A stretch of DNA of 64,000 bases from Streptomyces sp. NBC_00461 (GTDB lineage: Bacteria > Actinomycetota > Actinomycetes > Streptomycetales > Streptomycetaceae), in contig NZ_CP107902.1 of the NCBI RefSeq assembly GCF_036013935.1, positions 2,451,001 to 2,515,000 on the forward strand. The letters run 5' to 3'. Position numbers and translations under genes: made by a program. Under the pieces are notes generated by a model that worked only from the letters and a program-made list of their open reading frames with translations, was not told the origin of the DNA and ran no database searches. Positions within the stretch are counted from its first letter, which is position 1, and every line of letters begins with the position of its first letter. Of this stretch, positions 8,733 to 18,299 are shown in pieces.

Positions 8733-8945
8733 TCACCTGCCCGACTGCGTTATGCCCTGGGCGAGTTGGCCGACTACGTCAAGGACTCCCTGGCCGAAGG
8801 CGGTCGGGGCGATCAAAATGCCGAACACCAGCACGATGGCCACGGTCAGCTTCTCGTCGTTCCTGCTTCGGGCCTCCGTGCGGCGCCCCAGCCGCAGGAC
8901 GATGATCACTGCGAGCAGCACCGCGACATCGATCGTCAGCTCCAC
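8733..8945 (-). CDS. Small membrane protein
   Basis: 70 residues with two predicted hydrophobic segments: residues 3-18 (LTIDVAVLLAVIIVLRL) and residues 34-50 (TVAIVLVFGILIAPTAFG). The short loop between them is basic (RRTEARSRNDEK). GTG start at 8945 after a G-rich site. No domain recognised. It sits 56 bases upstream of the P450 gene on the same strand and may share its transcript. Confidence 0.65.
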   Translation of the reverse strand: MELTIDVAVLLAVIIVLRLGRRTEARSRNDEKLTVAIVLVFGILIAPTAFGQGVLDVVGQLAQGITQSGR

Positions 8946-9061
8946 CGGCCGGCCCCCCGTCAGGCGTCTGCGTCCCGGCCTTCATGTGTAGCGTGAAACC
9001 ACTTCGTGTGACTCCCCGGTCACTGGTGGTTGGCGCCAAAGTACTGCTCTGCGACCGGTTT

Positions 9062-10414
9062 TCAGGTCTTGTATTCCTGGACGCGTCGGCCATGGCTCCG
9101 GTCGAGAAGCGCCGGCATCCGCTCCCCCAACTCCCGTACCACCGCAGGGACATCGAGGACGAGCAGCTCGCGGTCGCGCATCAGCACCCGCCCGTCGACG
9201 ATGGTCGTCCGTACGTCGGAGGACCGGGCGCTGTGCACGAGGGTGGCGGCGAGGTCGTGGACGGGCTGGGTGTGCGGGCCGGTGAGGTCGACGAGGATGA
9301 TGTCCGCCCGCCGGCCGGGGGCGAGCGCGCCGAGAGTGTCGCCGAGGCCGACCGCGCGGGCGCTCTGCAGCGTCGCGTGGTGCAGGGCCTGACGGGAGGT
9401 CAGTCGGCGCGGGTCGCCGGTGGTGGACTTCTGGATGAGCGCGGTCAGCGCCATCGACTCCCACACGTCGAGGGAGTTGTTGGAGGCGGCGCCGTCCGTG
9501 GCGAGTCCGACGGGCACGCCGATGTCGTACAGGGCCCGGATCGGTGTGGTGGTGGGCCAGGCGAACTTGAGGTAGCCGCGGGGCGCGGTGGCGACGGCCA
9601 CGCGGCCGGCGGCGCCTTCGAGGACGGGCAGGTCGCGATCGACGATGCCGGTGCCGTGGGCGATCAGGACGTCGGTGTCGAGGATGCCGGTGCGCTGGAG
9701 GATCCCGATCGGGGTGACGCCGTGGCGGTCGAGGCAGGCCTCGGTCTGGTCGCGGTTCTCGGAGGCGTGGATGTGGACGGGGAGGCCGTGTTCGCGGGCG
9801 AGTCGGGCGGTGGCGGTGAGGTCGGCGTCGTCGACGGTGTACGGCGCGTGCGGGGCGAGGGCGGTGGTGATGCGGCCGCCCGCGCCGCCCCGGTGCCGTA
9901 GCGCGAACTCCAGTGATTCCTCCCGGCCTTGAGGGCCCTGGGAGGAGAAGTACGCCTGCCCGAGATGAGCACGCATGCCGCTCTCCTCGACCACGGCGGC
10001 GACCGCGTCCATGGCGAAGTAGTGGTCGGCGAAGCAGGTGACGCCGCCGCGGATCATCTCGGCGCAGGCGAGCCGGGCCCCCAGCTCCACGTCCTTCTCC
10101 GTGAGGTTGGACTCGACGGGCCACACGACGTCGTTGAACCACTCCTCCATGGGCAGGTCCTCCGCGATCCCGCGCAGCGCGACCATCGGTGCGTGCGTGT
10201 GACAGTTGACCAGGCCGGGCATCGCGACCTGTCCGCGCCCGTCGATGTGCTCGGCCGCAGCGAGGTGCTCCACCGCTGAGGCGGTCGTCACCGACTCGAC
10301 GACTCCGTTGCGTACGACGACGGCGGCGTCCTCCTCGAACCCGATCCGTTCCTGCTCGTCGTGCACGAGGACAGTGCATCCGGTGATGACGAGATCGGCG
10401 GGAGAGTCCGTCAT
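9062..10414 (-). CDS. Amidohydrolase (AtzA/TrzA-like deaminase family)
   Basis: 450 residues, metal-dependent hydrolase of the chlorohydrolase / SAH-MTA deaminase type. Metal ligands are visible in NCHTHAP, IHASEN, LIAHGTGI and the Asp of LATDGAASNN. Members deaminate purines, pterins, cytosine, S-adenosylhomocysteine or 8-oxoguanine, and the motifs do not settle the substrate here. N- and C-terminal beta-sandwich parts are complete. The gene stands alone and is divergent from the nuclease-like gene at 10552. Confidence 0.9.
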   Translation of the reverse strand: MTDSPADLVITGCTVLVHDEQERIGFEEDAAVVVRNGVVESVTTASAVEHLAAAEHIDGRGQVAMPGLVNCHTHAPMVALRGIAEDLPMEEWFNDVVWPVESNLTEKDVELGARLACAEMIRGGVTCFADHYFAMDAVAAVVEESGMRAHLGQAYFSSQGPQGREESLEFALRHRGGAGGRITTALAPHAPYTVDDADLTATARLAREHGLPVHIHASENRDQTEACLDRHGVTPIGILQRTGILDTDVLIAHGTGIVDRDLPVLEGAAGRVAVATAPRGYLKFAWPTTTPIRALYDIGVPVGLATDGAASNNSLDVWESMALTALIQKSTTGDPRRLTSRQALHHATLQSARAVGLGDTLGALAPGRRADIILVDLTGPHTQPVHDLAATLVHSARSSDVRTTIVDGRVLMRDRELLVLDVPAVVRELGERMPALLDRSHGRRVQEYKT

Positions 10415-10551
10415 CCCGCCAACGTACGACGCCGTCGTCGGCCGGCGTGAGCCGAACCGCGCATCCTGTCGCCCCCGGTCGCGGAAATGGCCGGTCTCGG
10501 GGACCCTGTCCTCACCACAGCTCGCCGCACGGCTTCTGGAAGGGGCCCGGC

Positions 10552-11505
10552 ATGCTCCTCGGCACCTGGAATCTGGAGAACCTGTACCGGCCCGGCGGCC
10601 CCTTCGGGCCCAAGGACAAGGCCGCCTACGAGACGAAGCTCGCCGCCCTCGCCGCCGTCATCACGGAGCTCGACCCGACGCTGCTCGGCGTGCAGGAGGT
10701 CGGCGAGCCCGAGGCACTGAAGGACCTGGTCGGCATGCTGGACGGCGACTGGCATGTCGCGCTGTCCGGGCACCCGGACGGCCGGGGCATCCGGGTCGGC
10801 TTCCTCAGCCGCACGGCGGTTCAGGTGCTGGCCGACACGAACGCGCTCCCGGCGACGCTGCGCCCCGTGCAGGAGGACGACTCCGGCGCGCAGGTGTCGG
10901 CGGCGGGGCGCGGCTTCCTCGCCGTGGAGGTCGCTACGGACGCCGGGCCGCTGCGGGTCGCCGTGGCCCACCTCAAGTCGAAGCTGCTGTCGTACCCGGG
11001 AGGCCGTTTCTTCCCCCACGACGAGGGTGAACGGGCCCGCTTCGGCGCCTACGCCCTCTACCGTCGGGCCGCCGAGGCGACGACCCTGCGCGCGCTGGCC
11101 GACGACCTGCTGGCCGGGGACGGACGCGCACGGGACGTCGCCGTGCTGGGCGACCTCAACGACGAGGTGCAGGCCGCGACCACCCAGATCCTGCTCGGCC
11201 AGCCCGGCTCCGAGATCGGCACACCGGGCTACGACAAGCCGGACAAGGGCGACGCCGAGCGGCTGTGGGACGTGGCCCCGCTGATCCCCGCCGAGCAGCG
11301 CTACTCCCGCGTCAACTCCGGGCGACGCGAGCTGATCGACCACATCCTGTTGAGCCACCGCCTGGTCCGGCGGGTGACGGCGGCGGGAACGGGGCTGCCC
11401 GGTGAAGGAACGCTGCGGCTGCCGTCGGTGGGTCCGGATCCGGCGGAGCGACAGGGCGAGCCGGGGTCGGACCATGCGCCGGTGTGGGTGCGGGTGGGGC
11501 AGTAG
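10552..11505 (+). CDS. Endonuclease/exonuclease/phosphatase family protein
   Basis: 317 residues with the EEP fold (DNase I-like). Motifs are GTWNLENLY at the N-terminus, LGVQEVG (catalytic Glu), AVLGDLNDE and GSDHAPV at the C-terminus. The start ATG 10552 follows ggaagggg and begins directly with the first strand, so the protein is cytoplasmic with no signal peptide. It could cleave nucleic acids or phosphoesters; the substrate is not evident. Confidence 0.9.
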   Translation: MLLGTWNLENLYRPGGPFGPKDKAAYETKLAALAAVITELDPTLLGVQEVGEPEALKDLVGMLDGDWHVALSGHPDGRGIRVGFLSRTAVQVLADTNALPATLRPVQEDDSGAQVSAAGRGFLAVEVATDAGPLRVAVAHLKSKLLSYPGGRFFPHDEGERARFGAYALYRRAAEATTLRALADDLLAGDGRARDVAVLGDLNDEVQAATTQILLGQPGSEIGTPGYDKPDKGDAERLWDVAPLIPAEQRYSRVNSGRRELIDHILLSHRLVRRVTAAGTGLPGEGTLRLPSVGPDPAERQGEPGSDHAPVWVRVGQ

Positions 11506-11517
11506 AACCATGGCTGG

Positions 11518-11706
11518 TCAGCGGCCCTGTTCATGGTTCAGGCGGGCCAGGAGCAGGTTCGGGTCCGGCTCGGCGGCGAAGTCGAAGTGGGCGACGACGC
11601 GCGGCTTGGACACGACCGGTTCGTCGCCGGACGCGGGAGCCGACGCGAGCACGCCCAGGGCGACGGCGATCACGGCGATACCGGCCAGGTGCGGGAGTCG
11701 GGGCAT
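11518..11706 (-). CDS. Short secreted peptide, possibly a truncated gene
   Basis: 62 residues with a strong GAGGAGAGG ribosome site. Residues 1-28 form a typical Sec signal peptide ending ASAPASGDE. Only about 35 residues follow, starting VSKPRVVAHFDF, and the chain stops 12 bases from the end of the nuclease-like gene. The mature part looks like the first strand of a larger secreted protein (beta-propeller type proteins begin like this), so it may be a remnant. This is inference. Confidence 0.45.
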   Translation of the reverse strand: MPRLPHLAGIAVIAVALGVLASAPASGDEPVVSKPRVVAHFDFAAEPDPNLLLARLNHEQGR

Positions 11707-11831
11707 GGGCCTCTCCTCGGGCTGGGGCGCGGGCCACCGGTGTGGCGCCAGGGGCAGCCTGCGGTACGCCGGTCGGCGCGCCCCGGAATCGCGGCCTGGA
11801 GATCGCCCGCGCGGCTCACGGGCTCCGGGAC

Positions 11832-12623
11832 TCAGTGCGCCTCACCGTCCGGCCGATGGGTGACCCGGATCTTGGACTGCCCGTGCGGAAGCTCCTCCCA
11901 GTCCTCCATGAACCGGGCCCGCAGTCCGTACCTCCCGGCCAGCGCGACCAGGGTCTCGGTCCGGTAGTAGAAGTCCTCCCGCAGCACCTGGTGCTCCTCC
12001 CCCTCCGTACGGTCGAAGGTGAAGTCGAACCAGCCACCCGGCGCGAGCACCCGCCCGACGTTGGCCAGGCACTCCTCGATGACGGGCAGCGGCGAGTGCG
12101 AGAACACGCTGTGCGCGTGTACGACGTCGAAGTGGGCGTCGGGCAGGAAACGCAACGTCAGGTCGCGTACGGGCGTGAGGGTGGGCAGTCGCTTCTCCAG
12201 GCCCATCTCCACGAGCGTGTCCTGCGCGGCGCCGAGGATGTCGGGTGAGATGTCGATGCCGTAGTAGTGCCCGGGCTCCAGATGGCGGATGAACCGCCAG
12301 CCGCCGCGCAGGTTGCCGCAGCCGATCTCCAGCATGCGGTGCTCGGGCCGCAGGCCGTGGCCGACGAGGTAGTCGAACTGCATGGCCCCCAGCGCCAGCC
12401 AGCGCTCCCGGTCGCGGCTGCCGACGGCCGCGTCCGGGTCGGCGCGGGTGTCGGAGCGCATCACGGCGCGGTAGTAGGAGATGTGGTCCGGGTGACGGTG
12501 GCTGAGCCACAAGTCCCGGGCGGCACGGGCGAGATGGCGGGGCACGCGGTCGGGGTGGCGCAGGGCGTAGGTGATGCGGTGGCCGAGGGCGGCTCGGTTG
12601 GCGGTGAGGTTCCTGGCGGGCAT
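11832..12623 (-). CDS. Class I SAM-dependent methyltransferase
   Basis: 263 residues. The SAM-binding motif I is MLEIGCGNLRGGW, followed by the acidic YYGIDIS at the end of strand 2 and HSVFSHSP near motif IV. A 90-residue N-terminal helical region precedes the Rossmann core. I start it at ATG 12623 after a gaaagg site; the frame is open to 12839, but that would overlap the divergent kinase start. Substrate unknown. Confidence 0.85.
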   Translation of the reverse strand: MPARNLTANRAALGHRITYALRHPDRVPRHLARAARDLWLSHRHPDHISYYRAVMRSDTRADPDAAVGSRDRERWLALGAMQFDYLVGHGLRPEHRMLEIGCGNLRGGWRFIRHLEPGHYYGIDISPDILGAAQDTLVEMGLEKRLPTLTPVRDLTLRFLPDAHFDVVHAHSVFSHSPLPVIEECLANVGRVLAPGGWFDFTFDRTEGEEHQVLREDFYYRTETLVALAGRYGLRARFMEDWEELPHGQSKIRVTHRPDGEAH

Positions 12624-12788
12624 GTTTCCCGGCCTTTCCGAGGTGGCGGTGGGTACTGCTGCAAGCCTCGGTGCGGGAGCACGGGCTCCTGCTCGGCCGA
12701 CGGGCGCTGTTCGCCGGACGGTTCGGGTGATCGCGATGTCAGCCGATCGGTTGATGCGGTCCCGGGTCGGCCGCGTTAGACACGGAGC

Positions 12789-14030
12789 ATGGAGAACTCC
12801 ACCGAACCGGACGAGCGCCGGCTGACCGCGGTCGTCCATGCCGCGTTCTTCCTGCTGCTGTGCTCCTCGTTCGCGCGCTTCCTGACCCGCGACCAGGGCG
12901 GCGTACGTACGGGATGGGTGGTGGCGCTGTTCGCGGCGTTCCTCCTGCTCTACGTCCTAGGCCACTTCCTGGCCCCGCCCCCGCGCGCCGGAACCCCGCC
13001 CACCGTCCGGCACCTGGCCTGGCTGGGCTCGGTGTCCGCGGTCTGGGTGACCCTGCTGGCCCTCGCGCCGAGCGCCACCTGGTGCGCGATGCCGCTGCTG
13101 TTCGCCGGTCTGTACGCCCTGCCGCCGCGGATCGCGGTGCCGCTGGCCGCCGTACTCACGGCGTTGGTCGTGGTGTCCGAAGTGCGGGTGGCGCAGGGCG
13201 CGTTGAACCCCAACATGGTGGTGGCCCCGCCCGCCGTGGCCGCGGTCGCCACCGCCGTCTTCGTCCATCTGCAGCGCCAGGCTTCCCGGCAGCGTGCGAT
13301 CGTCGACGACCTGCTCCGCACCCGCCGCGATCTCGCGGCCACCGAACGGCGGGCGGGCGTCCTGGCGGAACGCCAGCGCCTGTCCTGCGAGATCCACGAC
13401 ACTCTCGCGCAGGGCCTGTCCAGTCAGCGGATGCTGCTCCAGGCCGCCGAGCGCGTGTGGGAGACGGACCCGGACGCGGCCCGCGCGCACATCGGCAGGG
13501 CGGCCGACATCACCTCCCGCAGCCTCGCCGAGGCCCGCCGTTTCGTCCACGACCTGGCACCGGCCGACCTCGCGGAGAACGCCCTGCCGACGGCGCTGAG
13601 TTCACTGGCCGACCGGGAGAGCGGGCCGGGTCTCACCGTCGGCTTCCGGCTCGACGGCGACGTCGGCCCACTCCCCGAACGTATCGAGTCGGCCCTTCTG
13701 CGGATCGCCCAGGGCGCCCTGGCCAACGTACGCGAACACTCCGCCGCGACCCGGGCCGCGCTCACCCTGACCTGCCTGGGCGACGAGATCTCGCTGGACG
13801 TCGCGGACAACGGACGGGGGTTCGACACGGCCGCACTGCCGACGGAACCGGACAGGACACGCGGCCACGGGCTGCCGGCCATGCGCATCCGGGCCCACCA
13901 GTCGGGCGGCACGCTCACCGTGGAGTCGACGCCGGGCGAGGGCACGGTCGTGTCGGCCGCGATCCCGCTGACCCCGAACAAGCCCTCGGCTCCTCAGAAG
14001 GCTCAGACCCTGAAGGAGGTGGCCACATGA
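12789..14030 (+). CDS. Sensor histidine kinase, NarL/DesK type
   Basis: 413 residues. Four to five membrane helices occupy residues 15-150 with no recognisable extracellular domain. A short coiled coil leads to the HisKA_3 dimerisation box with the phosphorylated His in CEIHDTLAQGLSS. The GHKL ATPase has ALANVREHS (N-box), VADNGRGFD (G1) and GHGLPAMR (G2). It overlaps the response regulator gene by four bases (ATGA). The stimulus is unknown, probably membrane-related. Confidence 0.93.
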   Translation: MENSTEPDERRLTAVVHAAFFLLLCSSFARFLTRDQGGVRTGWVVALFAAFLLLYVLGHFLAPPPRAGTPPTVRHLAWLGSVSAVWVTLLALAPSATWCAMPLLFAGLYALPPRIAVPLAAVLTALVVVSEVRVAQGALNPNMVVAPPAVAAVATAVFVHLQRQASRQRAIVDDLLRTRRDLAATERRAGVLAERQRLSCEIHDTLAQGLSSQRMLLQAAERVWETDPDAARAHIGRAADITSRSLAEARRFVHDLAPADLAENALPTALSSLADRESGPGLTVGFRLDGDVGPLPERIESALLRIAQGALANVREHSAATRAALTLTCLGDEISLDVADNGRGFDTAALPTEPDRTRGHGLPAMRIRAHQSGGTLTVESTPGEGTVVSAAIPLTPNKPSAPQKAQTLKEVAT

Positions 14031-14656
14031 GTACGGCGCCCGTCCGTCTCCTGCTGTGCGACGACCACGCGGTGGTACGGGCCGGACTGCGCGCGCTGCT
14101 GTCGAGCGCCGACGGCATCGAGGTGGTCGGTGAGGCGGGCAGCGGTGAGGAGGCGCTCGCCATGGCCGCGCGCCTGCACCCCGATGTCGTACTGATGGAC
14201 CTCCAGCTCGGTGAGGGCATGGACGGCGTGACGGCGACCAGGCGGCTGACCACTCAAGGAGACACGCACGTCCTGGTGTTGACCATGTTCGACACGGACG
14301 CCGACATCACCCGTGCCATCGAGGCGGGCGCCACGGGATACCTGCTGAAAGCGGAACGCCCGGACGAGCTGTTCGCGGCGATCCACAGCGCCGCGTCCGG
14401 CCGTACGGCCCTGTCGGCACCCGTCGCCGACCGCCTCCTGGCCCAGCTGCGCAGCCCCCGCCCGACCCTCTCCGAACGCGAACACGAGATCCTCGGCCGG
14501 CTGGCCCAGGGCCTCGGCAACCGGGAGATCGCCCGAGCGCTGTTCATCAGCGAGGCCACGGTGAAGACCCATCTCGGCCGGATCTACGGCAAGTTGGGAG
14601 TGGAGACGCGGTCGGGCGCGGTGGCGGTGGCGAAGGAGCGGCGGTTGCTGAGGTGA
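14027..14656 (+). CDS. LuxR/NarL-family response regulator
   Basis: 209 residues. The receiver domain (1-120) has the acidic pair CDDH, the phosphorylated Asp in VVLMDLQLG, the Thr in VLVLTMFD and the Lys in GYLLKAE. A LuxR HTH follows at 145-205 (LSEREHEILGRLAQGLGNREIARALF, split here as LSEREHEIL and NREIARALFI). It is translationally coupled to the kinase at 12789, its obvious partner. Targets are not evident from neighbouring genes. Confidence 0.93.
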   Translation: MSTAPVRLLLCDDHAVVRAGLRALLSSADGIEVVGEAGSGEEALAMAARLHPDVVLMDLQLGEGMDGVTATRRLTTQGDTHVLVLTMFDTDADITRAIEAGATGYLLKAERPDELFAAIHSAASGRTALSAPVADRLLAQLRSPRPTLSEREHEILGRLAQGLGNREIARALFISEATVKTHLGRIYGKLGVETRSGAVAVAKERRLLR

Positions 14657-14661
14657 TGCCG

Positions 14662-16590
14662 CTACACGGCCAGGGGCAACTCGGGAAGTCGTAGCCTTGT
14701 CCGCTCGCGCTCCGTCTCCAACTCGCCCAGGATCTTCGTGAGTTGCTCCCGATCGCTGTCCGAGAGGCGACCCGAGTCGTCGAGGTGCACGGCGCAGGCG
14801 GTGGTGGTGTCCACGAGCCGTTCGAGGGTGGCGACGACCTCGTCCGCGCCCTTCGAGTGCCGGGCGAGCGCGGGGAGTTCGGCGGCGGCGAGGACGATGG
14901 CGGCGTGGGCCTCGGCGAGCGTGCGGTAGGCCTCGCGGCGGAGGGTCCAGCGGGTGGCGCGGGAGTCGGCGGCGGGTTCGAGGGAAGCGTGGCCCGATCC
15001 GATGGTGACGGGGCCGGTTGCCGGGTCCGGGTCGTGGGACTCACGCAGGACGTGCGCGAGGTAGGCGTACGCCGCGCGGCTCGCCGCCGAGACGCGTGCC
15101 CGCACCCCCCCGCCCCGCTGCCCCGGCATCGGCAGATGCCCGACGAGGAGCACGATCGCGCAGGCCAGCAGCGTCTCGCCGATCCTGCTGGCGGAGGCCT
15201 GCGGCTCCCCGCCGACCATCACCAGGGCGAGGACGAGGACGGTGACGACCGCGGTCTGGGCGGCGAAGTGCCGTGTGGCGACGGGGATGAGGGCGCCGCT
15301 GACGGCCACGAGCGCGATGAGCCCCTCCGGCCGGGGCAGTACGGCGGCGAAGCCGGCGAAGAGCAAGGCCCCCAGAACCGTCCCTGCCGCGCGGTTGAGC
15401 ACTCTGGACGCGAGCGGCCCGAGGTCGGGCTTGACGAGGAAGACGGCGGTGGCGGGCAGCCAGTACCAGTGCGCGTGCTGCCCGTACCAACGGCTGTGAT
15501 GCAGGGCCTGCGCGACGGCGGCACTGGCCCCGAAGCACAGGGCGACGCGCAGGCCGTACTCCCGCCCCCCGGCGCCGAAGGTGAGCCGGAGCAGGTCCCG
15601 GGCCGACCGCCGCCGGGTGTGCAGGTCACCGCCGTTGCCCTGGTCGAAGGCCTCCGCGGCGCGCAGCAGGGCGTCATCGAGGGCGCGCAGGGCGGGACCC
15701 GAACGGTTGGGGGCCGGCAGCGGCCCGGTGTGCGTGTTCTCCCGTACGGCGGCGGCGAGTCGCCGGGGCGCTTCGGACGCCCGCCCGGTGACGGTCTCCC
15801 CGGCCCACGCGAGGGCCGTCGCGGCCTCGCCGAGCGGCAGCGCGGCGGCGTACTGCGCGTGCAGCCGCCGCTCGGCGGAGGAGGAGGCGTAACGCCGCAG
15901 CCGGGGCCCGGCGAGGGCGTCCTGCGCATGGTCGAGGGCGGCGGTGAGCGCGACGCGACGGGCGGTGGCGTCGTCGGTCCCGGCGGCATCGAGGAGGTCG
16001 GCGACGGCGTCGTACACGGCGGCTACGGCGTCCCGCTCGCCGTCGAACCGGAAGTCGCCGGCGATGGCGCCCGGGGTCGGAAGGGCGAGGCGCAGCGCGA
16101 GCAGCCACCCTGCCCCGGCGAGGAAGGCAACCGCCCTCAGCCACCCGGCCTCCGGGACCGGCATCCCGGCGCCCACGGCGGAGGCGACGAGCACCTGCGT
16201 ACCCGCGGCGGAGGCGACGGGCCCGATGGCACTGACACCGCCGGCGAGCAGCCCGATGCCGGTGAGGAGAAGGGTGAGCGCGACCGCTCCGACATGGTCC
16301 CCGGCGTAGGTCCCGACGAGGAGCCCGCCGGCCCCGGCGAGCGCGGGCAGCCCGAGCCGCCTGACGGACACCCGACGGCTGCCGGGCCGGTCGTTGATCC
16401 CGGCGAGCATGGCGGCGATGGCGGCTACGACGCCGAGGGAGGTGCGGTCGAGAAGGACGGCGGCGAGGAGGAGGGGGCCGGCGGCGAGGGTTCCGCGTAC
16501 GACCGCGCTCCAGGGAACCGGGCCGCGCTGGGCACGGAGCGCGTGGGCGAGCCAGGGCGGTAGGGCGAACGGTACGGCGGGGCGGGACAC
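14662..16590 (-). CDS. FUSC-family inner-membrane protein
   Basis: 642 residues with two membrane blocks (about 30-175 and 350-485), each of five or six helices, and cytoplasmic helical domains between and after them. This is the fusaric-acid-resistance / aromatic-acid exporter (FUSC, AaeB-like) layout. Motifs WYWLPATAVFLVKPD and RVLNRAAGTVLGALL in the second block are typical. It converges with the response regulator, 5 bases apart. The substrate is unknown. Confidence 0.85.
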   Translation of the reverse strand: MSRPAVPFALPPWLAHALRAQRGPVPWSAVVRGTLAAGPLLLAAVLLDRTSLGVVAAIAAMLAGINDRPGSRRVSVRRLGLPALAGAGGLLVGTYAGDHVGAVALTLLLTGIGLLAGGVSAIGPVASAAGTQVLVASAVGAGMPVPEAGWLRAVAFLAGAGWLLALRLALPTPGAIAGDFRFDGERDAVAAVYDAVADLLDAAGTDDATARRVALTAALDHAQDALAGPRLRRYASSSAERRLHAQYAAALPLGEAATALAWAGETVTGRASEAPRRLAAAVRENTHTGPLPAPNRSGPALRALDDALLRAAEAFDQGNGGDLHTRRRSARDLLRLTFGAGGREYGLRVALCFGASAAVAQALHHSRWYGQHAHWYWLPATAVFLVKPDLGPLASRVLNRAAGTVLGALLFAGFAAVLPRPEGLIALVAVSGALIPVATRHFAAQTAVVTVLVLALVMVGGEPQASASRIGETLLACAIVLLVGHLPMPGQRGGGVRARVSAASRAAYAYLAHVLRESHDPDPATGPVTIGSGHASLEPAADSRATRWTLRREAYRTLAEAHAAIVLAAAELPALARHSKGADEVVATLERLVDTTTACAVHLDDSGRLSDSDREQLTKILGELETERERTRLRLPELPLAV

Positions 16591-16797
16591 GGGGCTCCTG
16601 TCGTCTCGACGATGGCGGGGTGAGCCTTCGGGCGACGGTGGCCGGGCTGTGGACTGGTGTGGTGTCCACGGTAGATCGCGACCTTGGAGGAATGGGGACG
16701 CTCGTATTTCCAGGATGTGACGATCGAAGGGAAAGCCGCGTTCTTTATGAACAGAATCCCGGTACGGCGGCTGCGCGCCTGCGGAAACGAAGGCGGA

Positions 16798-16822
16798 CCC
16801 GGGGGCGTAGCCTGCCCCCGGG
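16798..16822 (-). terminator. Hairpin downstream of nucleotidyltransferase gene
   Basis: CCCGGGGGC and GCCCCCGGG form a perfect 9-bp stem with a 7-base loop. It lies 45 bases past the minus-strand gene ending at 16867. There is no U-tract, as is usual in Streptomyces. The rest of 16591-16866 shows no convincing gene. Confidence 0.6.
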
Positions 16823-16866
16823 CCCTGTGATGCCGCCCCTGTTCACCCGCCGGCACGCTTGAGGGC

Positions 16867-17661
16867 TCAGGTCAGCGTCATGTCGCCCGCCACCGTGAAA
16901 GCGGACGCGAAGAGCGCCTCCGCGCCGGTGATGACTTGAGCCAACGCCTCGGGATTCGCGGCCAGTTGACCGAGGACCGCATCGATTTCCCGCAGCCCGG
17001 CCCGCTCCAGCAACCGCTTCTCGTTCGTCACCCACTCCCCTCGCGCCGCCAGCACGGCGTGCCCGTTCTGCACGGCGGCCGCGGCGACGGCGCCCGCGAC
17101 CTCCGTGAGGTGGCCCGCTGGGGCATGGTTGGCCTTCGTGTAGGCGAGGGTGGCGTGGGCGGTGCCACGCCAGCGCGCGGCAGCGGAGAGGCGCAGCTTC
17201 TCCGGATACGCGGCCGGTCGGGGAGCCTCGCCCCGGAGCACCTGGTTGATGGCCAGCTCCGCGACAACCAGGTAGCTCGGAATGCCGACGAGGTGAAACA
17301 TCAACGGCTCCACCCGAAACCGCCCTTCCTCCGCCTCCACCAACTCACGCTCCACGACGTCGAGATCGCGGTAATGGACGTCGACGCGTCGCCCGTCGAT
17401 CGTCAGCCAGGCACCGCCATTGAACACACCGCCGCCCCAGCCTCCGACCTCGGAGACCTCGCCCTCCCAGCCGAGGGCACGGAGGTCGGCGGGGTCGAAG
17501 GGTCCGCGATAGTAAACGGCCATGTCCCAGTCGCTGTCGGGCCGGTGAGTGCCCTGAGCGCGGGAACCACCGAGGGCGACAGCCTGGACGGTGGGGAGGG
17601 TGGCGAGGCGGTCGGCGACGGTGTCGAGGAAACGCTGGTCGTCTCTGTTCATCTCAGCCAT
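16867..17661 (-). CDS. Nucleotidyltransferase-domain protein
   Basis: 264 residues of the Pol beta superfamily. The active-site signature is LGGSRAQGTHRPDSDWDMAVY with both Asp ligands, followed by the third acidic strand VDVHYRDLD. C-terminal 150 residues are helical, as in aminoglycoside nucleotidyltransferase-like (ANT) relatives. I choose ATG 17661; another ATG lies at 17652. It could be an antibiotic- or small-molecule-modifying enzyme, but the acceptor cannot be read from sequence. Confidence 0.82.
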   Translation of the reverse strand: MAEMNRDDQRFLDTVADRLATLPTVQAVALGGSRAQGTHRPDSDWDMAVYYRGPFDPADLRALGWEGEVSEVGGWGGGVFNGGAWLTIDGRRVDVHYRDLDVVERELVEAEEGRFRVEPLMFHLVGIPSYLVVAELAINQVLRGEAPRPAAYPEKLRLSAAARWRGTAHATLAYTKANHAPAGHLTEVAGAVAAAAVQNGHAVLAARGEWVTNEKRLLERAGLREIDAVLGQLAANPEALAQVITGAEALFASAFTVAGDMTLT

Positions 17662-17822
17662 GGGGCCAGCCTGCCCTTCACGCGCCCGCCGGTGCCATGC
17701 GTTATCAACGAAGCCGGGCCAACTTCGGTACCACGCACACATCCCGTGAAATTCGGATGCGGCCCCGGTCGGCAGCCCGGACCATCGTTCAGTTGTCCCG
17801 CGTCTGTTCCAGGAGCCGCCCC

Positions 17823-18230
17823 GTGATCCGCCGTGTCACCTCTTCCGCCCTCTTCCCGCCGCCCACCTACTCCCACGCCTCCGTCGTCGAGGCCGGGACC
17901 AAGCTCGCGTTCCTTGCCGGTTCCGTCCCCCTCGACGCCGAGGGGAAGCTGGTCGGCGAGGGAGATCCCGTGCGGCAGGCCGAGCAGGTGCTGGTGAATC
18001 TCAGGGAGCAACTGCGCGCCGTCGGCAGCGACTTGGCGCATGTCGTCGCGACCGATGTGTACGTGGTGAGCGGTGAGACCGCCGTACTCTCCGCCGTCTG
18101 GGACGTCGTCGAGGCGTCCGGGCTCAGCGTCGGACCGCACTCTTCGACGCTGATGGGCGTGGCGTGTCTCGGGTACAGCGGACAGCTGGTGGAGATTACG
18201 GCTACCGCTGTTGTTCCCGAAGGCTCATGA
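17823..18230 (+). CDS. RidA family enamine/imine deaminase-like protein
   Basis: 135 residues of the YjgF/RidA fold. Family features are FLAGSVPLDAEGKLVGEGD near the N-terminus, QAEQVLVNLREQL and LVEITATAV at the C-terminus. RidA proteins hydrolyse reactive enamines made by PLP enzymes. The position that carries the catalytic Arg in true RidA (CVAR) reads differently here, so this may be another RidA subfamily. GTG 17823 follows caggagcc. Confidence 0.8.
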   Translation: MIRRVTSSALFPPPTYSHASVVEAGTKLAFLAGSVPLDAEGKLVGEGDPVRQAEQVLVNLREQLRAVGSDLAHVVATDVYVVSGETAVLSAVWDVVEASGLSVGPHSSTLMGVACLGYSGQLVEITATAVVPEGS

Positions 18231-18299
18231 CGACCGTAGGCCTCCGTGGAGGCCCGCAGGTCTCCGTAGGTCCCCCCATTTCTCAATAGGAGGCTGCAC

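Noticed and set aside
16620..16862. Small plus-strand gene with ttggagga before ATG near 16690
   Set aside because: The frame has no conserved-looking sequence, ends in a basic run across the 16798 hairpin, and lies in a normal intergenic gap.
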